A stretch of 64,000 bases of DNA, from NCBI RefSeq assembly GCF_000385135.1, contig NZ_ARQM01000015.1:219596-283595 (forward strand), read 5' to 3'. Of the stretch, positions 34,674 to 42,500 are shown piece after piece. The position numbers and the translations under genes are program-made. Source of the stretch: Promicromonospora sukumoe 327MFSha3.1. GTDB lineage: Bacteria > Actinomycetota > Actinomycetes > Actinomycetales > Cellulomonadaceae. How positions within the stretch are numbered: the stretch's first letter is position 1; each line of letters opens with the position of its first letter. Below the pieces are notes generated by a model. The model saw only the letters and a list, made by a program, of their open reading frames with translations. It was not told the origin of the DNA and did not search any database.

Positions 34674-35815
34674 CGGACGTCCCGACGGCGCAGCTCGGCC
34701 GCCAGCGGCTCGGTGACCGCCTGGGGCCGGATCCGGTCGCGGCCTTCGGAGGCGCGCTCCTGTGCGGCGGCCAGCGCGGCGGGGTCGGTGAGCTCGGTCA
34801 GCCGGGCCGCGAGCGCCGCGGCGTCGGCGGGCGGGACGAGCTCGAGGCTCTCGCCGAGCGTGCGGCGCTGGGGCGGGGTGTCGGAGGTGACGACGACGCA
34901 GCCGGCGGCGAGCCCCTGGTACACCTTGTTCGGCACGACCCGCAGGCCCTTGGGGGTGTCGCTGAAGATGCCGAGGCAGACGTCGTGGCCGGCGACCAGG
35001 GCGGGCAGCTCGCCGGGCTCGACCCAGTCGTGCCAGGTCACGCCCGGGGTGCCGGCGAGGGTCTCGCGGGTGCGGGCCAGGTCCTGGCCGGTGCCGACGA
35101 GAGTCACGCGCAGGGGTGCGCCCGCGGCGACGGCGTCGCGCACGGCCTCGGCGATGACGGGGGCGCCCTGGAGCGGGGTGTACAGGCCGAAGAAGACGAC
35201 GGACAGCGGGGTGGTGGGTGCGGGGGTCTCGACAGGCTCGACCAGCGAGGGCCGGGTCTCGACCTGCGAGGTCCGGTTCTCGACCAACGGGGCCCGCCAG
35301 TCGTCCGGTGCGCCGACCAGCACGACGACGCCCTTGCGGGGGTCGGGGAGCATCTGCCGGTGCTCCTCGGTGTCGGTGACCACGACGTCGGCGCAGGCGG
35401 TCGCGAGCCGGTCCAGGCCGTTCAGCAGCCGGACGCGCAGCCCGGTGGCACCGCGGTCGGCGGCGGTGTCGCCGGCGAAGACGAGGTGGTCGAGCACGAC
35501 CACGGCCCGGGGGTGCAGCAGGCGGGCCAGGAGCACGTCGAAGTGGCCGAGGTACCCGACGAGCACCGCCCGGGGCCGGCCCTCCGCGCGGCGCAGCCGC
35601 AGGGTGTCGGCCGTCAGGCCCGCCCAGCAGCGCAGCAGGCGGACCGCCAGGACGGGCAGCCGCCACGGCTGCTGCAGCATCCGCACGCGTTCGGCGGTGG
35701 AGAACCCGAGGGGGCGGTTGAGCTCGGTGACCTTGACGCCGTGGGCACGCAGCCCGGCGACCAGGACGGCGGTGCGGGGGTGGCGTGCGGCGTCGTACGT
35801 GCCGAAGGTGATCAC
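34670..35815 (-). CDS. Family 4 glycosyltransferase
   Basis: 381 residues, GTG start overlapping the upstream GT2 stop (TAGTG). GT-B fold: VVITFGTYDAARHPR and ELNRPLGFSTAERVRMLQQPW in the N-terminal half, VVVTDTEEH at the domain border, then SVVFFGLYTPLQGAPVIAEAV, VTWHDWVEPGELPALVAGHDVCLGIFS and VPNKVYQGLAAGCVVVTSDTP. An acidic/Thr-Pro insertion at about 170-205 contains tandem VE(N/T/P)R(T/P)S-like units (ENRTSQVETRPSLVEPVETP), probably a flexible linker. Middle gene of a coupled trio with a DPM1-like GT2 and a flippase-like protein. Confidence 0.82.
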   Translation of the reverse strand: MITFGTYDAARHPRTAVLVAGLRAHGVKVTELNRPLGFSTAERVRMLQQPWRLPVLAVRLLRCWAGLTADTLRLRRAEGRPRAVLVGYLGHFDVLLARLLHPRAVVVLDHLVFAGDTAADRGATGLRVRLLNGLDRLATACADVVVTDTEEHRQMLPDPRKGVVVLVGAPDDWRAPLVENRTSQVETRPSLVEPVETPAPTTPLSVVFFGLYTPLQGAPVIAEAVRDAVAAGAPLRVTLVGTGQDLARTRETLAGTPGVTWHDWVEPGELPALVAGHDVCLGIFSDTPKGLRVVPNKVYQGLAAGCVVVTSDTPPQRRTLGESLELVPPADAAALAARLTELTDPAALAAAQERASEGRDRIRPQAVTEPLAAELRRRDVR

Positions 35816-36882
35816 TACACGGCCGCCGGGACGTCCGCGCGGCCGGACCCGGCGGGCCGGCCCGGGGCCGCGGACGGCTTGGCGGTCCGTTCGACCGACG
35901 CCGCGCGGTTCCGGGGCGCGCCCGCCGCGACCGGGCCCGTGGTCGTGCCGTACTGCACCTCCTTGAGGCGCTCCAGCGTCTCCTCGAGCAGCACCCGGTT
36001 GGTGCGCTGGAGGTCGGCCAGCACGAGCAGGGCGAAGCTGAGCAGCGCCCCCACCAGCGACGTCGCCCCGAGCACGATGGACTGCAGGTGCTGCCCGGCG
36101 GTGCCCGTGGCGAGGAGCACCGCGTACCGGCCGAACGGCACCAGCGCGCCGAGCGCGAACAGGAGCCCGAGCGTGACGAACACCGTGTGCGGCTTGAACA
36201 TGACGTAGGACCGGCTGATCGCCTGACCCGACTTGGCGATGTGCTGCCACATGCTGCTGAACAGCCGCGACTCGCGCGTCTTGGGGTTGGTCGTGACGGG
36301 CAGGCTCTGGATCCGCATCCGCTTGTGCCCGGCCTGGATGATCGTCTCCATGCAGTAGCTGAACTGCGTGACGACGTTCAGGCGCAGCAGCGCCGAGCGC
36401 GAGTAGGCGCGGAACCCGCTCGCGGCGTCGGGCAGGTCGGTCCCGGCGGCGAAGTTCACCACGGCGCTGCCCACCTGCTGCAGGGTCTTCTTCAGCGGGG
36501 AGAAGTGCTCGATGGTGGCGGTCTGCCGGTCGGCGATCACGATGTCGGCGTTGCCGAGCACAACGGGCAGCACCAGGTCGCCGATCCGTTCCTGCGGGTA
36601 CTGGTTGTCGCCGTCGGTGTTCACCACGATGTCCGCGCCGTGCCGCAGCGCGTAGTCCACGCCGTCCCGGAACGACCGGGCGAGCCCCATGTTCCGGGTG
36701 TGGTGCACGAAGTGGCGCACGCCGAGCCGGCGCGCGACCTCGACGGTGCGGTCCGTGGACCCGTCGTCGACGACCAGGATCTCGATCTCGTCGATCCCCG
36801 GGATGCTGCGGGGGATCGTGGCAAGCACGAGAGGAAGCGTCTCTTCCTCGTTCAAGCAGGGAATCTGCACGAACAGCTTCAT
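35815..36882 (-). CDS. DPM1/GtrB-like polyprenol-phosphate glycosyltransferase
   Basis: 355 residues from the ATG at 36882 (reads MKLFVQIPCLNEEETLPLVL); an upstream extension to 36978 would be Arg/Ser-rich. GT2 domain: VVDDGSTDRTVEVARRLG, NMGLARSFRDGVDYALRHGADIVVNTDGDNQYPQE with the DGD metal motif, then FSPLKKTLQQVGSAVVNFAAG and DAASGFRAYSR. Two C-terminal helices (VFVTLGLLFALGALVPFG and SLVGALLSFALLVLADL) anchor it. Such enzymes load a hexose onto a polyprenyl phosphate for membrane GT-C transferases, three of which are encoded just downstream on the genome (37-42 kb). Confidence 0.85.
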   Translation of the reverse strand: MKLFVQIPCLNEEETLPLVLATIPRSIPGIDEIEILVVDDGSTDRTVEVARRLGVRHFVHHTRNMGLARSFRDGVDYALRHGADIVVNTDGDNQYPQERIGDLVLPVVLGNADIVIADRQTATIEHFSPLKKTLQQVGSAVVNFAAGTDLPDAASGFRAYSRSALLRLNVVTQFSYCMETIIQAGHKRMRIQSLPVTTNPKTRESRLFSSMWQHIAKSGQAISRSYVMFKPHTVFVTLGLLFALGALVPFGRYAVLLATGTAGQHLQSIVLGATSLVGALLSFALLVLADLQRTNRVLLEETLERLKEVQYGTTTGPVAAGAPRNRAASVERTAKPSAAPGRPAGSGRADVPAAV

Positions 36883-36900
36883 GGCCTGTGCTTTCGATGA

Positions 36901-36971
36901 GCAGTGTTCCAAGGAGCGGTGACTGGCTTCACGAGCGTACGAGCGGTACATGACCAGGGCATGAACACTGC
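36901..36971. promoter_or_regulatory. Inverted repeat in divergent region
   Basis: GCAGTGTTC (36901-36909) and GAACACTGC (36963-36971) form a perfect 9-bp inverted repeat spaced by 53 bases, between the DPM1-like gene and the first DUF2142-like gene. It could be a looped operator; evidence is only the repeat. Confidence 0.3.
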
Positions 36972-37035
36972 GTGCCATGCAATGACTGTTACCCGGCCGT
37001 GACCACGGCGCCCCGGGGCGTCAACCTGCCGTGGC

Positions 37036-37041
37036 TACCCT
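37036..37041 (+). promoter_or_regulatory. Leaderless -10 box
   Basis: TACCCT, 6 bases (GCACGC) before GTG 37048. Confidence 0.6.
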
Positions 37042-37047
37042 GCACGC

Positions 37048-38688
37048 GTGTCCCGACCCCGCACGGTCCCCGCCGTCGTGTGGCTGATCGTGCTGCTGCA
37101 CCTGGCGGTCATGCTCACGCAGACCTCCGTCTTCCCCAACGTCCGCTCGCCCGACGAGCGCCAGCACGTGGACCTCGTGTTCCAGGTGCGGCAGGGCGAC
37201 GCCTGGCCGTGGCCCGGACCCGGCACCACCTACGTGACCCAGGGCGTGACGGCGGGCGGCTTCGTCGGCGCGGACAGCCTCTACGGCCCGCAGCACCTGG
37301 CAGACCGCGACGACGTGCCGCCCCGCGGCGAGCGGCCGTCGTACCGGGCGGCCGGCAGCACCGCGACGCTGACGGCCGAGGGGCCCGACGGGCACCTGGA
37401 CCCGGTGTTCAACCAGCTCGTGCAGCACCCGCCGCTGTACTACCTGCTGGGCGCGGGCGTCGTCGCCCTGGTGCCCGGCTGGGCGGACGCCCCGCTGGAC
37501 CAGGTCTGGCTGCTGCTGCGCTGGTGGAACGCGCTGCTCGCGCTGCCGCTGCCGCTGCTCCTGTTCGCCACGGCCCGCCGGCTGCGGCTGCCGGACCCGC
37601 TGCCGGTCGCGGCGGCCGTCGCCCCGCTCGCCGTCCCCGAGCTGACGCACCTGGAGTCCGCGGTGAACAACGACAACCTGCTGGTGATCCTCGGCGCGTG
37701 CGCCACGCTGCTCGTGGCCCGGGTCCTGACGGGCGACCTGAGCCGCCGCACGGGGCTGCTGCTCGGGCTGGTCTCCACGCTCGCGCTGCTCACCAAGGGC
37801 TTCGCGCTCATGTTCCCGGCGTGGATCCTCCTGGCCTACGGCGTCGTCGCGTGGCGGCACCGCGAGCGCCTGCGGTCCGCCGCGACGTCGCTGCTCGTGG
37901 TCGTCGCGGCCACCCTGCCCGGCCTGACGTGGTGGGTGCGCAACGTGGTGGTCCACGGGATGCTCCAGCCGCACGGCACGCACGCCGCCCCGCCCGACCT
38001 CACCCCGGTCCACGGGTGGGCCGACGGCGGTCTGTCCTGGCTCGCGCGGTTCGCCGAGCGCATGGTCACGCTCTTCTTCGTCCAGGACCACACGGCGGCC
38101 CGGGACCACGACGCGTCGTGGTGGATGGCGCGCGTCGCGCTCGTCGTCCTCCTCGCCGGGCTCGCCGCCGCGCTGGTGCGCCGCCCGCTCCCCCGGCCCC
38201 ACGGGCTCGTGCTGCTGTTCCCCGTGCCGGCTCTGGCCGGGATCGTGGCCCGCGGGTCGTGGGAGCAGTTCGCGGCGTTCGGCGACACCGGCGCCGCGCA
38301 GCAGGGGCGCTACCTGTACACCGGCCTGGTCGGCCTGCTCGTCGTCGCGGTCGCCGGCGCCGCCGTGCTGCGGCCCGCCTGGCGGCGGGCCGTCCCGCTC
38401 GCCCTGCTCGGGCTCGCCGGGGGCATGCACCTGGCCTTCCAGTACGACGTGTGGCGGCTGTACTGGTGGCCCGCGGACGGCGGGCCGGACGCGCTCGCCC
38501 GCGCCGTGGCCGCCGTCGGCCACTGGTACGCCTTCCCCGCCGTCGTGCTGGTCGCGGTGGTGGCCGCCGGGCTGGTGCTCGCCGCCGCGGTGGCGGTCTC
38601 GCTCGCCCGGACCGCACGCGGGTCCGCGCCGCCGGGCCGGGCCGCCGGGATGGCGGGGACCGACGCCCACCCGGTGCTGGCCGCATGA
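37048..38688 (+). CDS. Polytopic GT-C/DUF2142-like membrane glycosyltransferase 1
   Basis: 546 residues, GTG start. About 11-12 membrane helices. The first periplasmic loop carries SPDERQHVDL, whose Asp-Glu pair is the usual catalytic site of GT-C enzymes, and the next loop has QLVQHPPLYYLL. A QQGRYLYTGL motif near residue 415 is typical of DUF2142-type proteins. It would transfer a sugar from a polyprenol-phosphate donor outside the membrane. The ATGA overlap couples it to the next gene. DUF2142 versus the ArnT-like branch is not settled from sequence reading. Confidence 0.7.
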   Translation: MSRPRTVPAVVWLIVLLHLAVMLTQTSVFPNVRSPDERQHVDLVFQVRQGDAWPWPGPGTTYVTQGVTAGGFVGADSLYGPQHLADRDDVPPRGERPSYRAAGSTATLTAEGPDGHLDPVFNQLVQHPPLYYLLGAGVVALVPGWADAPLDQVWLLLRWWNALLALPLPLLLFATARRLRLPDPLPVAAAVAPLAVPELTHLESAVNNDNLLVILGACATLLVARVLTGDLSRRTGLLLGLVSTLALLTKGFALMFPAWILLAYGVVAWRHRERLRSAATSLLVVVAATLPGLTWWVRNVVVHGMLQPHGTHAAPPDLTPVHGWADGGLSWLARFAERMVTLFFVQDHTAARDHDASWWMARVALVVLLAGLAAALVRRPLPRPHGLVLLFPVPALAGIVARGSWEQFAAFGDTGAAQQGRYLYTGLVGLLVVAVAGAAVLRPAWRRAVPLALLGLAGGMHLAFQYDVWRLYWWPADGGPDALARAVAAVGHWYAFPAVVLVAVVAAGLVLAAAVAVSLARTARGSAPPGRAAGMAGTDAHPVLAA

Positions 38689-40283
38689 CCCGCCTGCTGC
38701 GGCCGCGCCCGTTGCCCCCGCGCCTGCGGGCCTGGTTCGTCGCCCGGGGCCGCCCCGGCACCGCCGCGCTCGCCGAGCGCCGGGCGGTCCTGGTCGCGGT
38801 GCTCTGCGGCATGCTGCTGTCGCTGACGGTCGCGCTCGCCGACGCCCCGTACGCGACCGGCGACGAGCCGCCGCACGTCGACTACGCGTACCAGGTGTGG
38901 CACGGCGAGCTGCCGGTCTTCGAGGACGGGCTGGAGCTGCGGCCCGACGGCGCCTGGCTCGCCCCCGTGCAGTGGACCGCCCAGCACCCGCCGCTGTACT
39001 ACCTGCTGGTCGCCCCGCTCGTGGGCCCCCTGGCGGACGCCGGCCACCCGGTCGCCGCCGTCTACGCCGCGCGCGGGGTGAACGTGCTGCTCAGCGGGGT
39101 CTTCGTGCTCGCCGTGTGGTGGAGCGCGCGGCGCCTGACCCGGCCGGGCAGCACGCTGCCGCCGCTCGTCGCGTTCCTGGCGGGGGCCATGGCCGCCGCG
39201 GCGCACGTGGGCGGCGGCGCGTACAACGACCTGCTCGCCGCCACGGGCGTCACGGTGCTGTTCGGGCTGGCCGGCACCGTGGTGCGGCGCGGCCTCGACG
39301 CGCGCCTCGTCGCCCTCGTGTCGCTGGTCGCCGCGGCCTGCGCCCTGACCCGGCTGTCCGCCGCGCTCATCGCCGCCGTGGTCGCGGGGATGGCGCTGCT
39401 CGCCGGGGCGGTCCGGGCCGCCCAGGGCCGCGAGCGGTGGGCGCACGTCGCCGCGCTGGCGGCGGCCGGACCCGGCGCCGTGCTGGTCACCAGCGGCTGG
39501 TTCTACCTGCGCAACCTGGAGCTGACCGGCAACCTCACCGGGTCGCACTTCGACTGGGCGCTGGCCAACCAGAACCGGCAGGAGCGGCCCGTGTGGGCGG
39601 TGCTCGCCGACCCCGTGACCTGGACCCGGCTGCCCGACCTGTTCTGGTGGGCCGGCCGCCTGCCTCCCAACACCGCCCTGACGGTCACCACGCTCGCGGT
39701 CACCGCCGTGCTGCTCGTGTGGACCCCGCTGGTGATCGCCCTGGTCGTCGCGATCCGACGCCGGCGGGCGGGCGCCCGGGGAGCGGCCCCGGGAGCAGGG
39801 GCCCAGGCGTCGTCGGCCCGCCCCGGCGACGGCGCGGCCCACCGGACCGACCGGCTGCTGCTGCGGGCCCTGCCGTTCGTCGCCGTCCTGGCCTCGGTGT
39901 CGGTGCAGGTCGGGTACGCCGCCAGCAGCGGCGGCGTCTACCCGCGGTACCTGCTCGTGGTGTCCCTGCCGCTGTGCCTCGCGATCGCCGCGGGGCTCGC
40001 GGTACGCCCCCGGCTGCTCGTGCCGGCCTGGACCGCGCTGACCCTGCTCGACCTCGCGGTCTGGCTGTCCGTCGAGCTGGCCGGCCCCGCGCCGGCCGGG
40101 TACTACTCCGAGCTGCCGCTGCCGGCCGCGGTCGTGGGCGCGCTCGCCGCGGCCGCCGTGGCGACCTCGGCGGTGCTCGCGCTCCGCGCGGTCGCGGCTG
40201 CCTCCGCGCCCGCGAACCGGGCGGTCGCCAGCACCGCGGCCACGCCGGCGGCCACGACCACGACACCGGCCGCTGCGAGCTGA
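38685..40283 (+). CDS. Polytopic GT-C/DUF2142-like membrane glycosyltransferase 2
   Basis: 532 residues, ATG overlapping the previous stop. Same layout as gene 1: a catalytic-type loop GDEPPHVDYAYQVW after helix 1, QWTAQHPPLYYLL in the next loop, LALVSLVAAACALTRLSAALIAAVVAG-type helices and GGVYPRYLLVVSLPLCLAIA. Its last 181 bases overlap, antisense, the 3' end of the convergent gene 40103-41764; the last helix (LPAAVVGALAAAAVATSAVLAL) and an Ala/Thr tail are written in the overlap. Expected to work with the polyprenol-phosphate sugar made by the DPM1-like enzyme. Confidence 0.75.
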   Translation: MTRLLRPRPLPPRLRAWFVARGRPGTAALAERRAVLVAVLCGMLLSLTVALADAPYATGDEPPHVDYAYQVWHGELPVFEDGLELRPDGAWLAPVQWTAQHPPLYYLLVAPLVGPLADAGHPVAAVYAARGVNVLLSGVFVLAVWWSARRLTRPGSTLPPLVAFLAGAMAAAAHVGGGAYNDLLAATGVTVLFGLAGTVVRRGLDARLVALVSLVAAACALTRLSAALIAAVVAGMALLAGAVRAAQGRERWAHVAALAAAGPGAVLVTSGWFYLRNLELTGNLTGSHFDWALANQNRQERPVWAVLADPVTWTRLPDLFWWAGRLPPNTALTVTTLAVTAVLLVWTPLVIALVVAIRRRRAGARGAAPGAGAQASSARPGDGAAHRTDRLLLRALPFVAVLASVSVQVGYAASSGGVYPRYLLVVSLPLCLAIAAGLAVRPRLLVPAWTALTLLDLAVWLSVELAGPAPAGYYSELPLPAAVVGALAAAAVATSAVLALRAVAAASAPANRAVASTAATPAATTTTPAAAS

Positions 40284-41764
40284 GGTCCGGTCAGCGGGCT
40301 CCAGCCGGCCCAGCGGGCCGCGGCGTCGGCCACTGACTCGCCCGGTCCCTGGTAGAAACCGTGGAACCCGTGGGCGAGGCCGCTCGCGGCGGCCAGGCCG
40401 GCGGCACCGACCAGCCATGGCGTCGCCCGGCGCAGCCCCGGGCCGAGCAGGGTGACCAGGCCCAGCGCGGTCCCGGCGCTCAGCGCCAGGAGCCCGGCGA
40501 ACAGGTACCGGCCCTGGATGGCGGAGATCCAGCCGTGGGCCGCGTAGTCGGGCCAGGCGTTGACCAGCACGGCGCACCACAGGGCCGCGGGCTGCAGCAG
40601 GAGCACGGCGGTGGCGCGCCGCGCGGGCCCGCGCGCCACCGCCACCGCGCACAGCACGGCCACGACCACGGCGGCGGACCAGAAGACGGCGTCGGGCAGG
40701 CGGATCTCCAGCCAGCCGAAGTTGCCGAAGAACGACCGGGTCAGGCCGGTGACGACGACCCGCAGGAAGTACCAGAGGCCGCGGGGCTCGTCGTCCAGGA
40801 ACCGGTCCGGGATGCCCACCGGCTGCACCGTGCCCAGCACCAGCAGGTTGCGCAGCCACCACCAGCCGCCGACGGCGAACGCCACGCCGCCCGCGAGCGC
40901 CGCGCCGCCCACGCGCCGGCCCCGCGGGCCGGCCGCCAGCAGGTAGGCCGCCAGGACCACGGGCAGCGCGAAGGCCGCCATGACCTTGGTGAGCAGCCCG
41001 ACGCCCACCGCCGCGCCGAGCGCCGCGGCCGTCCGCGGCCGCAGGTCGCCCGTGACCACGCGCACGCAGAGGTAGGCGGTCACCGTGCCGCTGAGCATGA
41101 CGAGCGCGTCGTTGGTGACGCTGCCCAGGATGTGCCCGGCCTGCGGCACGAACAGCGTGAACGACGCCGCCACCAGCGCCGCCGGCCGCGACCGGCCCAG
41201 CCGCCGCACGGCCGCCGCCGCGAGCAGCGGCAGGGGCACGAGCAGCGCGACGTCGAACAGCCGCAGCCCGAGCAGCTGGTGGTCCCACCGCGCCTCGGCC
41301 AGGCCGGTGACGTGCAGGTACCCCGCCGCGACCGCGTAGTACAGGGGCGGGTGCTGGGTCATCTGGTCGACGGCCTCGGGGTCGAGGTGTCGCGTGCTGG
41401 TCCCCGGCGGCAGCCGTTCGGCCAGGGCGTTCGCGCCGGTCACCGTGCCACGCTCGGCGTCGGGGGTGGGCACGGCGTCGACGAACGGGGGGATGCCCTC
41501 GCGGTCGAGGTGCCGCCCGGGGACGTCGGTCGCGAGCGCCGCCTGCTCCCGGGCCGCGTCGACGGCGGGGCCCACCAGGGCCTCGCCGGCGCCCGGCCAG
41601 CCGCCGCCGTACGCGAGCCGGAGCACGCTGTTCACGTGCTGCGGCTCGTCGGGGGCGCGGAACGCCGGGGTGAGCACCGCCCAGAGCCCGCCCACGAGGG
41701 TGACGAGCGCGGTGACCAGGGCCAGGGCTCTGCGGTACGCCGCCTCCGCGGGATCGTCGCGCAC
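40103..41764 (-). CDS. Polytopic GT-C/DUF2142-like membrane glycosyltransferase 3
   Basis: 553 residues from the GTG at 41764, which lies 6 bases after TATCCT; the frame is open from the GTG at 41770. Third paralogue: TPAFRAPDEPQHVNSVLRLAYGG (catalytic-type DE), DQMTQHPPLYYAVAAGYLHVTG, TLFVPQAGHILGSVTNDALVM, and ISAIQGRYLFAGLLALSAGTAL, the DUF2142 hallmark. About 11 helices. Convergent with gene 2 and overlapping it by 181 bases; in the overlap both strands encode a terminal hydrophobic helix. Function inferred as for the other two. Confidence 0.75.
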   Translation of the reverse strand: MRDDPAEAAYRRALALVTALVTLVGGLWAVLTPAFRAPDEPQHVNSVLRLAYGGGWPGAGEALVGPAVDAAREQAALATDVPGRHLDREGIPPFVDAVPTPDAERGTVTGANALAERLPPGTSTRHLDPEAVDQMTQHPPLYYAVAAGYLHVTGLAEARWDHQLLGLRLFDVALLVPLPLLAAAAVRRLGRSRPAALVAASFTLFVPQAGHILGSVTNDALVMLSGTVTAYLCVRVVTGDLRPRTAAALGAAVGVGLLTKVMAAFALPVVLAAYLLAAGPRGRRVGGAALAGGVAFAVGGWWWLRNLLVLGTVQPVGIPDRFLDDEPRGLWYFLRVVVTGLTRSFFGNFGWLEIRLPDAVFWSAAVVVAVLCAVAVARGPARRATAVLLLQPAALWCAVLVNAWPDYAAHGWISAIQGRYLFAGLLALSAGTALGLVTLLGPGLRRATPWLVGAAGLAAASGLAHGFHGFYQGPGESVADAAARWAGWSPLTGPQLAAAGVVVVAAGVAAVLATARFAGAEAAATARSASTAEVATAAAASAPTTAAGSGSSE

Positions 41765-41770
41765 GGTCAC

Positions 41771-41776
41771 AGGATA
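41771..41776 (-). promoter_or_regulatory. Leaderless -10 box
   Basis: TATCCT on the minus strand, 6 bases (GTGACC) before GTG 41764. Confidence 0.55.
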
Positions 41777-41843
41777 GGGGGACGAGGTTGCCGAACTCGC
41801 GCGGCGCGGGCGGCGGGTGACCGATAAGGCCCCCGATCCGACG

Positions 41844-41849
41844 TATCGT
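41844..41849 (+). promoter_or_regulatory. Leaderless -10 box
   Basis: TATCGT, 6 bases (CAGTAG) before GTG 41856, back to back with the box at 41771-41776. Confidence 0.6.
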
Positions 41850-41855
41850 CAGTAG

Positions 41856-42488
41856 GTGCCTCCGTTTTCTCCTCGTGGCCGGAACCGGCGGTCGGGCCGG
41901 GGCTCCGGACCCGCCAGCGGCTCCTCCGGCAGCGGCCAGCCCGGCAGCCAGCCGGGCACCGGTTCGGCCGCCGCACCCGGTAACCCGTCCGGCATCCCCA
42001 AGGCGTCGCAGGCCGACCTGCTCCGGCTGGCGGCCGCCCGTCCCGGCGACCCCGGCGAGGCGGGTCAGGACGCCGGGCCCCGGCGCCGCGACCGTCGCGG
42101 CCGGGGGCTGCGCGGCCCCATGTTCCCGCCGGGCACGCCCGCGCACCGCACGCGCGCGCAGCGGTTCGACGACCTCGTGCTCGACGTGGTCGAGGACCTC
42201 GACCGCACCTGGGCCGCACACCTGCACGGCACGGAGTTCGCGGTGGAGGACGTGCCACCGTCCGACCCCGCGCCGTGGGAGGACGGCGGGGTGCTGCTCG
42301 GCCGGTTCTTCCCCGCCGAGGCGGGGCGCCCCGGACGGGTGGTGGTCTACCGCCGCCCTGTCGAGGTGCGCGCCGTCGACCTGGAGGACCTCGCCGACCT
42401 GGTGCGCGACGTCGTCGTGGAGCAGGTGGCGCACCTGCTGGCACGCACGCCGGAGGAGATCGACCCGAACTTCGGCGAGCGCTCCTAG
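41856..42488 (+). CDS. Zincin-like metallopeptidase family protein with degenerate active site
   Basis: 210 residues. The first 100 are Gly/Ser/Pro/Arg-rich and probably disordered. The rest matches the actinobacterial zincin-like family (PF06262, DUF1025): RTRAQRFDDLVLDVVEDLD, FAVEDVPPSD, VVVYRRPVEVRA and the C-terminal VVVEQVAHLLARTPEEIDP. At the place of the HExxH zinc motif the protein reads EQVAH, so both the first His and the catalytic Glu are lost. It may be a non-catalytic member. It lies in the conserved block with DUF5719, GT2 and WhiB genes. Leaderless-type GTG start. Confidence 0.78.
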   Translation: MPPFSPRGRNRRSGRGSGPASGSSGSGQPGSQPGTGSAAAPGNPSGIPKASQADLLRLAAARPGDPGEAGQDAGPRRRDRRGRGLRGPMFPPGTPAHRTRAQRFDDLVLDVVEDLDRTWAAHLHGTEFAVEDVPPSDPAPWEDGGVLLGRFFPAEAGRPGRVVVYRRPVEVRAVDLEDLADLVRDVVVEQVAHLLARTPEEIDPNFGERS

Positions 42489-42500
42489 CCCGGGGCGGGG

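Noticed and set aside
38310..42434. Very long open frame (about 1370 codons) on the minus strand
   Set aside because: It runs opposite to and across real genes, is Arg/Gly/Pro-rich and has no domain; long antisense frames are expected at this GC content.
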